Under the pieces are notes generated by a model. The model was given only the letters and a program-made list of their open reading frames with translations. It searched no databases and was not told the DNA's origin. A stretch of 64,000 bases of DNA from Pyxidicoccus fallax. Lineage in GTDB: Bacteria; Myxococcota; Myxococcia; Myxococcales; Myxococcaceae. Positions 58,146 to 64,000 of this stretch are shown piece by piece. The stretch covers positions 1-64,000 of the forward strand of contig NZ_JABBJJ010000024.1 in the NCBI RefSeq assembly GCF_012933655.1. The letters are read 5' to 3'. Within the stretch, counting starts at the first letter, position 1, and each line of letters starts with the position of its first letter. The position numbers were made by a program, and so were the translations under genes.

Positions 58146-61100
58146 ATGCCGCGTTTCTTCCGCCGCATCACCGCCGTTGCCGTGCTCCTCGGCGCCTGGG
58201 CCCTGGTGGGCAGTGACCGGGCTCCCATCCCGCTCACCCTGGGTGCAGCCGAGGCCGGGCAGGGCTCCTGGGACGGCAGCCTGCCCGCCGCCAACAAGGG
58301 TGAGAAGGCCCAGCACGACCTCAACAGCCTCCGTGTCCTGACGAAGGTCATCCTCTACGTGAAGGAGAACTACGTCGACCCCAAGCGCGTGAAGCCCAAG
58401 GAGATGATGATCTCCGCGCTGGAGTACGTGGAGAAGAGCGTCCCCGACGTCCTCGTCGACGGCAACGCCGAGACGGGCAAGCTCAACGTCAACGTCAACG
58501 GCAAGCAGCGCGAGTTCGACATCGGCCATGTCGACTCGCTGTGGAAGATGTCCTTCGCCCTGAAGGACGTCTTCGACTTCCTGTCGAAGAACATGCGTCC
58601 CATCGAGGACACGCGCGACATCGAGTACGCCGCGGTCAACGGCATGCTCTCCACCCTGGACCCGCACTCGGTGCTGCTGCGCCCGGAGCTGTACCGGGAG
58701 ATGAAGCTGTCCACCAAGGGTGAGTTCGGCGGCCTCGGCTTCGTCATCCAGATGCGCGAGGGCAACCTCACCGTCGTCAAGGTGCTGCCCAAGACGCCCG
58801 CGCACCGCGCCGGCATCCAGAAGGACGACCGCATCAAGAAGATTGGCGAGGAGTCCACCGTCAACATGGACCTCAACGAGGCCGTGTCCAAGCTGCGTGG
58901 CGCGGTGGACAGCCGCATCACGATTACCGTGGAGCGCGACGGCTGGGACAAGGCCCGCAACATGACGCTGGCCCGCGCGATGATCTCCATCGAGAGCGTC
59001 CAGCACAAGATGCTCGCCGGCAACGTCGGCTACGTGCGCCTGAAGAACTTCCAGGGCAACACCACGCGCGACCTCGAGTCGGCGCTGTCCGACCTGCGCA
59101 AGCAGGCCGCGGCCAAGGGCGGCTTCAAGGGCCTGGTGCTGGACATGCGCGGCAACCCGGGCGGCCTGCTGGAGCAGGCCATCCAGGTGTCCGACACCTT
59201 CCTCTCCAGCGGCACCATCGTCGCGACGGTGGGCCTGTCCGACAAGCTGCGCGAGGAGAAGCGCGCGCGTCCCACGGACGGCGAGGACTCCTACCCCATC
59301 GCGGTGCTGGTCAACGCCGGCAGCGCCTCCGCGTCCGAAATCGTGGCCGGCGCGCTGAAGAACCTCGACCGCGCCGTCATCATCGGCCGCCAGACGTTCG
59401 GCAAGGGCAGCGTGCAGGTGCTGTACGACTTCCCGGACGACAGCGCGCTGAAGCTGACCATCGCCAAGTACCTCACGCCCGGTGACGTCTCCATCCAGGA
59501 GGTCGGCATCGTCCCGGACATCCAGCTGGTGCCCACCCGCGTCACCGACGAGCGCGTGGACGTGTTCGCTCCCCGCCGCTCCATGGGCGAGGCGGACCTG
59601 GACCAGCACTTCGGCAACCCGGACTCCTCCACCGTCGCCAAGAAGCGCGAGGACGTGCTGGACCGCGAGAAGCCGCTGGAGAGCCTCAAGTACCTGAAGG
59701 TCGACGAGAAGCAGGCCCAGGCCGCCGCCGCCAAGGAGGAGGACTCCAAGAAGACGGCCGCCGCGGAGAAGCCCTCGCAGGAGAAGAAGCCGCACGGCAA
59801 GAAGGACCCCATGCTGGACGTGGACGTGGCCGGCCAGGGCGAGGACCTGGACGACCAGCTCGACGCCGAGTCCCAGGACGAAATCAAGGAGGACTTCGAG
59901 GTCCAGTTCGCCCGTGACTACGTGCTGCGCGCGCCAGCCACCACCCGCAAGCAGCAGCTGCAGCAGGGCAAGGCCTTCGTGGACCAGAAGCGCCGCGAGG
60001 AGGAGGGCCGCATCAGCTCCGCCATCGCCGCGCTGGGTGTGGACTGGAGCGCCGGCCCCACCCCGAAGAACGTGCAGCTGGCCGCCACGCTGACGCCGTC
60101 CGCGGACGCGAAGATTGCCGCGGGCGAGGTGCTGGAGATGGTCGTCACCGCCGAGAACAAGGGCACCGAGCCCCTCAAGCGCGTGCGCGCCTGGACGGAG
60201 AGCGACAACGCCTTCCTGGACCGCCGCGAGTTCCTCTTCGGCGCGCTGAACCCGGGTGAGAAGAAGTCCTGGAAGGTGAAGGTGCGCCTGCCCAAGGACC
60301 TCACCAGCCGCCGCGACGACGTGACGGTGCGCTTCTTCGACGACCAGGGCGCGCTGCCCGAGACGCGCGTGGCCGAGCTGAACTTCGTGGAGCTGCCGCG
60401 TCCGGCCTTCGCCTTCAACTGGCAGGTCATCGACGACTGCACCACCTGCAACGGCGACGGTGTCGTGCAGCGCGGCGAGGCCGTCTCCGTCCTGCTGGAC
60501 GTGACGAACGCGGGCACGGGCCCGGCGCTCGACTCCTTCACGCAGATCAAGAATGGCGGGGACGCCAACATCTTCATCGAGAAGGGCCGCTTCAAGCTGG
60601 GCGAGCTGAAGCCCGGCGAGACGAAGACGGCGCGCTTCCAGCTGGAGGTGAAGAAGGGCTTCAAGGGCGAGACCTTCCCGCTGAAGCTGGCCATCATCGA
60701 CGAGCCCCTGGAGGAGTTCGTCATGGAGAAGCTGGAGCTGCCGGTGCGTGACGCCGCGGCCGCCGCGGTGGAGCCGAAGAAGGGCTTCGTCCGGGTGAAC
60801 GACAAGGCGGAGCTGTTCGGCGCCCCGCTGGCGGACGCCCGTCCGGTGGCGAAGCTCGGCGCGGCCGCGGTGCTGCCCATGGAGGCGGTGACCAAGGGCT
60901 ACTACCGCGTGGAGCTGGAGAAGGACCGCTTCGCCTTCGTGCGCACCCAGGACGCCCGCGAGCAGAAGACGGGCGGCCGTGCCGCGCAGCCCAAGGTGGC
61001 GTGGACCACGCAGCACCGTCCGCCCGACATCCGCCTGGATGTGGACCCGGCCGCCGGCGGCCTCGTGGCCAACGGGGAGAAGTTCACCCTGTCCGGCGTC

Positions 61101-61382
61101 GTCAACGACCCCAACGGCCTGCTGGACGTCTACGTGCTGGTGAACGACCAGAAGGTCTACTTCAAGGGCGTGGACCCCAAGAGCGGTGAGCCCAACACGC
61201 TGAAGTTCTCCACCGAGTTCACGCTCAAGGAGGGCAACAACAACGTGCTGGTGGTGGCCCGCGAGGACACCGACTTCGCCAGCCGCCGCACCCTGGTCAT
61301 CCGCCGCCGCCCGGCGGAGGTGGCCCAGAAGGTCGCCGCGCCCGGCGCCACCGCCACGCCGGTGAAGCCGCAGCAGCACTAA
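58146..61382 (+). CDS. Carboxyl-terminal processing protease (S41) with envelope-binding tail
   Basis: ATG at 58146 has GGATGA upstream; ATG at 58137 is nearly as good. The 1078-residue protein has a signal peptide, a PDZ domain (about 195-290) and the S41 peptidase core with Ser395 in GSASASEI and Lys420 in TFGKGSVQ, spaced by 25 residues as in Prc. After about 540 is a Lys/Glu/Asp-rich linker, then two CARDB-like domains (ENKGTEPLKRVRAW, NAGTGPALDSFTQI), the motif DDCTTCNGDGVVQRGE, an SH3-like segment (VRVNDKAELFGAPLADARP) and a C-terminal beta domain. Normal family members stop near 450 residues, so about 500 residues of binding domains are added. Periplasmic protein processing is the expected role. 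Confidence 0.92.
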   Translation: MPRFFRRITAVAVLLGAWALVGSDRAPIPLTLGAAEAGQGSWDGSLPAANKGEKAQHDLNSLRVLTKVILYVKENYVDPKRVKPKEMMISALEYVEKSVPDVLVDGNAETGKLNVNVNGKQREFDIGHVDSLWKMSFALKDVFDFLSKNMRPIEDTRDIEYAAVNGMLSTLDPHSVLLRPELYREMKLSTKGEFGGLGFVIQMREGNLTVVKVLPKTPAHRAGIQKDDRIKKIGEESTVNMDLNEAVSKLRGAVDSRITITVERDGWDKARNMTLARAMISIESVQHKMLAGNVGYVRLKNFQGNTTRDLESALSDLRKQAAAKGGFKGLVLDMRGNPGGLLEQAIQVSDTFLSSGTIVATVGLSDKLREEKRARPTDGEDSYPIAVLVNAGSASASEIVAGALKNLDRAVIIGRQTFGKGSVQVLYDFPDDSALKLTIAKYLTPGDVSIQEVGIVPDIQLVPTRVTDERVDVFAPRRSMGEADLDQHFGNPDSSTVAKKREDVLDREKPLESLKYLKVDEKQAQAAAAKEEDSKKTAAAEKPSQEKKPHGKKDPMLDVDVAGQGEDLDDQLDAESQDEIKEDFEVQFARDYVLRAPATTRKQQLQQGKAFVDQKRREEEGRISSAIAALGVDWSAGPTPKNVQLAATLTPSADAKIAAGEVLEMVVTAENKGTEPLKRVRAWTESDNAFLDRREFLFGALNPGEKKSWKVKVRLPKDLTSRRDDVTVRFFDDQGALPETRVAELNFVELPRPAFAFNWQVIDDCTTCNGDGVVQRGEAVSVLLDVTNAGTGPALDSFTQIKNGGDANIFIEKGRFKLGELKPGETKTARFQLEVKKGFKGETFPLKLAIIDEPLEEFVMEKLELPVRDAAAAAVEPKKGFVRVNDKAELFGAPLADARPVAKLGAAAVLPMEAVTKGYYRVELEKDRFAFVRTQDAREQKTGGRAAQPKVAWTTQHRPPDIRLDVDPAAGGLVANGEKFTLSGVVNDPNGLLDVYVLVNDQKVYFKGVDPKSGEPNTLKFSTEFTLKEGNNNVLVVAREDTDFASRRTLVIRRRPAEVAQKVAAPGATATPVKPQQH

Positions 61383-61402
61383 GGCCCTCGCGCCAACCTG
61401 GC

Positions 61403-61422
61403 GCCGCCTCCGGGCGGCCTTT
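61403..61422 (+). terminator. Short GC stem-loop after the S41 protease
   Basis: GCCGCC and GGCGGC pair around TCCG and are followed by CTTT, consistent with a short intrinsic terminator. Confidence 0.5.
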
Positions 61423-61558
61423 CCAGCGGACCTTCCTGATGGAGACCGCCGGAGGGGCCGCCCGTTTTGTTGACGCTCCTCGCACCCAGGCGTTAGCGTC
61501 CGACGCGTTGGGCGCCCCCCGGCCGGTCGTGTGTGCGCCCCCGGAGGCGGTGACTCGA

Positions 61559-62473
61559 ATGCGGACGTTCAGTCGGTGGCTGGCCCTCGCGGCATGGGCG
61601 ACAGGAGCGGCCGCGTACGCGGACAACAACGACCTGCAGATCTGGCGGATCGGCCACCCGGTCGACCCGAGCGAATCGCGGAACGTCGCCGGCAACGAGG
61701 ACTTCCAGGCCTTCGCCCGCGTCATGGGCGCGGCCATCACCTCGGTGAACCTGATGCCGCCGGAGACGACGGGCCACTCGGCCTGGGCCGTCAACGCGGA
61801 GCTGTCGGTCGTCTCGCTGCCGGACAGCGTGTTCATCCCCACGGAGGCCACGCAGCAGCCGTCCACGGTGCTCATCCCCTCCTTCCACGTGCGCAAGGGC
61901 CTGCCCTTCTCGTTGGAGCTGGGCGGACGCGTGGGCTACATCGAGCGCAGCAGCATGGTCGTGGGCACGGGCGAGCTGAAGTGGGCCGTCAACGAGGGCT
62001 TCACCTGGCTGCCGGACATCGGCGTGCGCGCGCACGTGACGAAGCTCTTCGGCGCAAGGGACTTGAACCTCTCGGTGTGGGGCCTGGACTTCGGCGTGGG
62101 CAAGCAGTTCCCGCTCGGCGGCATGGTGACGCTGACGCCCTACGGCGGCCTGGACCTGGGCTTCGTGGGCGCCACCTCCAGCCGGCTCGACTTCAACCCC
62201 AACCGCTCCTTCGAGGAGTCGACGGGGAACGACTCCCGCGCGGCGCTGGAGAACACGGCGGCGTACCGGAAGGTGTCCTTCGGCGACAACATGAACCAGC
62301 GCCTGTACGGCGGCGTGCGGTTCATCGGCGGCGTGCTGCAATTGGGCGCGGAGCTGTCGCTTACGCGCACCGGCAGCGTGGACGTGCCCGTGCAGGACAA
62401 CGCGGACGCCACGGAGAGCCGCGGCCTGCCGGCGGTGTTCGCCTTCAACACCACCCTCGGCCTCGACTTCTAG
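61559..62473 (+). CDS. Outer-membrane beta-barrel-like protein
   Basis: ATG at 61559 has GGAGG upstream and opens a Sec signal (WLALAAWATGAAAYA). Earlier in-frame codons lack both. The 304-residue mature sequence has alternating strands (LPFSLELGGRVGYIERSSM, LNLSVWGLDFGVGKQF, YGGLDLGFVG, RFIGGVLQLGAELSL) and ends in FAFNTTLGLDF, a typical outer-membrane C-terminus. No family was recognised. It is separated from the protease by a terminator and has its own leader. Confidence 0.82.
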   Translation: MRTFSRWLALAAWATGAAAYADNNDLQIWRIGHPVDPSESRNVAGNEDFQAFARVMGAAITSVNLMPPETTGHSAWAVNAELSVVSLPDSVFIPTEATQQPSTVLIPSFHVRKGLPFSLELGGRVGYIERSSMVVGTGELKWAVNEGFTWLPDIGVRAHVTKLFGARDLNLSVWGLDFGVGKQFPLGGMVTLTPYGGLDLGFVGATSSRLDFNPNRSFEESTGNDSRAALENTAAYRKVSFGDNMNQRLYGGVRFIGGVLQLGAELSLTRTGSVDVPVQDNADATESRGLPAVFAFNTTLGLDF

Positions 62474-62477
62474 GGCC

Positions 62478-63203
62478 TCAAGCGGCGGCGCGCAGGGCCT
62501 GGCGCACGGCGCCGGGCCGGTTGGTGATGAGGTAGCTGATGCCCATGGCCTCCAGGGCCTGGGCGCGCCCGGGGTCGTCCACCGTCCAGGCCGCCACGCG
62601 CAGGCCGGCGGCGCGCCACGCGGTCACCCGCTCCGGGGTGCACGCCTCGTGGAACGGGTGCACCGAGTGCGAGGACACCAGCGGGCTCACCCCGTAGGCC
62701 TGCACGCCCCAGGGCTTGTCCGGGTCGATGAGGAAGCCCCGGCGCAGCTCGGGTGCCGCCGCCGCGAGGCGGAAGAGGCACAGCGGGTTGAAGCTGGAGA
62801 CCACCACGCGCTCGGACAGCCCGCGCCGGCGCACCAGGTCCGCCACCTTCTCCGCGAGGCCGCCGTCGTCGAAGCGGTCGCACTTGAGCTCGATGTTGAT
62901 GAGGAAGTGCGCGGGCAGCGCCTCCAGCACCTCCTCCAGGCGGGGGATGCGGGCGGGGGCGAAGCCGAGCGGCGAGCCCACATCGGCGCGCTGGAGCTTC
63001 CACCAGGGCGTGACGCGCACCTCCCAGGGCTTTCGCGCGAGCCGGTCCAGCTTCTCGTCGTGGCAGACCACCACCTCGCCGGAGCCGCACACCATGGCGT
63101 CCAGTTCCACGCCATCGGCCCCCTGTCGGGCGGCCTCGACGAAGGCGTCCAGGGTGTTCTCGGGGGCATCGGCGCTGGCACCGCGGTGAGCAAGCAGGAG
63201 CAT
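62478..63203 (-). CDS. Glycerophosphodiester phosphodiesterase
   Basis: ATG at 63203 is chosen because the family N-terminus starts there (MLLLAHRGASADAPENTLDA); upstream in-frame sequence is low quality. The 241-residue GDPD core has the expected residues: HRG with ENT, GVELDAMV, HDEKLDRL, INIELK and SFNPLCLFRL. It hydrolyses glycerophosphodiesters to glycerol-3-phosphate and an alcohol. No signal peptide is present, so it should be cytoplasmic. It is convergent with the outer-membrane gene to its left and divergent from the TatA-like gene. Confidence 0.93.
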   Translation of the reverse strand: MLLLAHRGASADAPENTLDAFVEAARQGADGVELDAMVCGSGEVVVCHDEKLDRLARKPWEVRVTPWWKLQRADVGSPLGFAPARIPRLEEVLEALPAHFLINIELKCDRFDDGGLAEKVADLVRRRGLSERVVVSSFNPLCLFRLAAAAPELRRGFLIDPDKPWGVQAYGVSPLVSSHSVHPFHEACTPERVTAWRAAGLRVAAWTVDDPGRAQALEAMGISYLITNRPGAVRQALRAAA

Positions 63204-63318
63204 GGGCCCCCAGTGTGCGCCGGTTGCGTCCACCGTGCAGCAACGGTGCGGCCGGGCGCGTCCACCGGTGGACGCGCGGCTTGCCTCCCCCCGTCCTTTG
63301 CTGCACTGTGCCCGCACC

Positions 63319-63552
63319 ATGCTGGGCCTCGGCCTCGGAGAATGCATCGTCCTCGGCTTCATCCTGCTGGTGGTCTTCTCGGCCGCCCGCATGGGTCAGC
63401 TCGGCAACGCCGTGGGCAAGTTCGTCTACTCGTTCAAGAAGGCCTCGAAGGGTGAGGACCTGGTGGACGCGAACGCGCGGTCGCTGACGCACTCGCGCCG
63501 GGGCACCACGGACGCGGAAGTCTCGGACCCCGAGCCGCCGCGCCGCCGCTAG
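63319..63552 (+). CDS. TatA/TatE-like protein
   Basis: The 77-residue protein has one N-terminal helix (ECIVLGFILLVVFSAARMGQ), a short amphipathic helix with FKKAS, and a polar tail, as in TatA/TatE of the twin-arginine export system. The usual Phe-Gly hinge is replaced by SAARMG. No TatB or TatC lies nearby, so it may be an accessory copy or a variant with another role. Confidence 0.78.
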   Translation: MLGLGLGECIVLGFILLVVFSAARMGQLGNAVGKFVYSFKKASKGEDLVDANARSLTHSRRGTTDAEVSDPEPPRRR

Positions 63553-63568
63553 CCCCCTTCCCTCCCCT

Positions 63569-64000
63569 TCAGTCCGGACCGTGAGGCCCGAGGCGCCTGG
63601 CCGCCGCCACCTGGCTGGCGAGCTGACGGGCCTCGTGCGTCTCGGAGAGCAGCCGGGTCGCCTGCTCCCTCAGCGCCGGGTGCAGGCTTCTGCTGGCCGC
63701 CACCTCGCGCAGGTCCGCGGTGTTGAGGAGCGGGACGATTTTCGCGCCAATCTCCGGCGGCAGGTACGGATTGAAGACGAGCGCGCGGCGCACGCCATGG
63801 CGCACGGACCAGCGCGGTGACTTCCAGATTTCGACGAGGGGCTCGGGGCGGGCCGGCCGGCGCGCGGCGATGCGGACCACGAGGTCCTCGGTGAGCCGCG
63901 GGTTGATGAGCACGTTGCGCAGCACGGACGGGTCGCTGACGGTGGCCAGGCGGGACAGGGTGTCCGGGTCTCTCGTGAGGCGGGCCTGCTGCTTCAGATG
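63569..64000 (-). CDS. Leucine-rich-variant/HEAT-like repeat protein (partial)
   Basis: The frame is open to the window edge, so only the C-terminal 143 residues are seen. The sequence is built of short helical repeats with DPDTLSRLAT, DPSVLRNVLINPRLTEDL and FNPYLPPEIG, similar to the DP-x-L-x-x-LA and NP-x-x-P pattern of leucine-rich variant repeats. Function is unknown. It is convergent with the TatA-like gene. Confidence 0.75.
   Translation of the reverse strand, partial: HLKQQARLTRDPDTLSRLATVSDPSVLRNVLINPRLTEDLVVRIAARRPARPEPLVEIWKSPRWSVRHGVRRALVFNPYLPPEIGAKIVPLLNTADLREVAASRSLHPALREQATRLLSETHEARQLASQVAAARRLGPHGPD

Overview
The window is a high-GC chromosome segment from a myxobacterium, most likely Myxococcaceae (Myxococcus, Corallococcus or Pyxidicoccus type). 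The reasons are the very strong G/C third-position bias, proline/alanine-rich linkers in many proteins, a PilZ-like/Hsp70 fusion of a kind typical of this group, many Sec-exported lipoproteins, and large secreted RHS proteins. This is inferred from gene content; no marker gene was compared.

Layout. (1) 1-13.7 kb is a set of mostly unlinked envelope and DNA-metabolism genes: an RNA-binding-like protein ending in an Hfq/Sm-like domain, a cupredoxin lipoprotein, an exonuclease-DinG helicase, a Uma2-type nuclease, a HEAT/HAMP gene pair, a sedolisin protease, an H1-like basic protein, a DcaP-like porin and a hydrolase-like lipoprotein. (2) 13.9-32.7 kb is one tightly packed forward operon of seven genes. 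It combines a doubled PgsC/CapC membrane domain, a periplasmic protein, a hydrolase-like secreted protein related to the upstream lipoprotein, a TPR plus beta-barrel outer-membrane protein, a very large protein with a PgsB/CapB-type amide ligase core, a CelD/FemAB-like acyltransferase and a hexapeptide O-acetyltransferase. It reads as an envelope-spanning poly-gamma-glutamate-like polymer synthesis and export machine built for a Gram-negative cell. This is the most novel system here. (3) 32.8-48.4 kb is a lower-GC accessory island on the reverse strand: two tandem modules, each a lipoprotein, a secreted RHS protein and a presumed immunity gene. A truncated copy of the acetyltransferase 3' end lies between them, so the modules probably arose by tandem duplication or repeated insertion next to the operon. 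Broken gene remnants fill the edges. (4) 48.6-64 kb returns to core genes: alaS coupled to a lipoprotein and a PilZ-like/Hsp70 fusion, an outer-membrane barrel protein, glutamate-cysteine ligase, a CysZ/EI24 membrane protein, a carboxyl-terminal processing protease, another envelope protein, a glycerophosphodiester phosphodiesterase, a TatA-like protein and the end of a repeat protein that runs off the window.

No tRNA, rRNA, CRISPR array, insertion sequence or replication origin was recognised.
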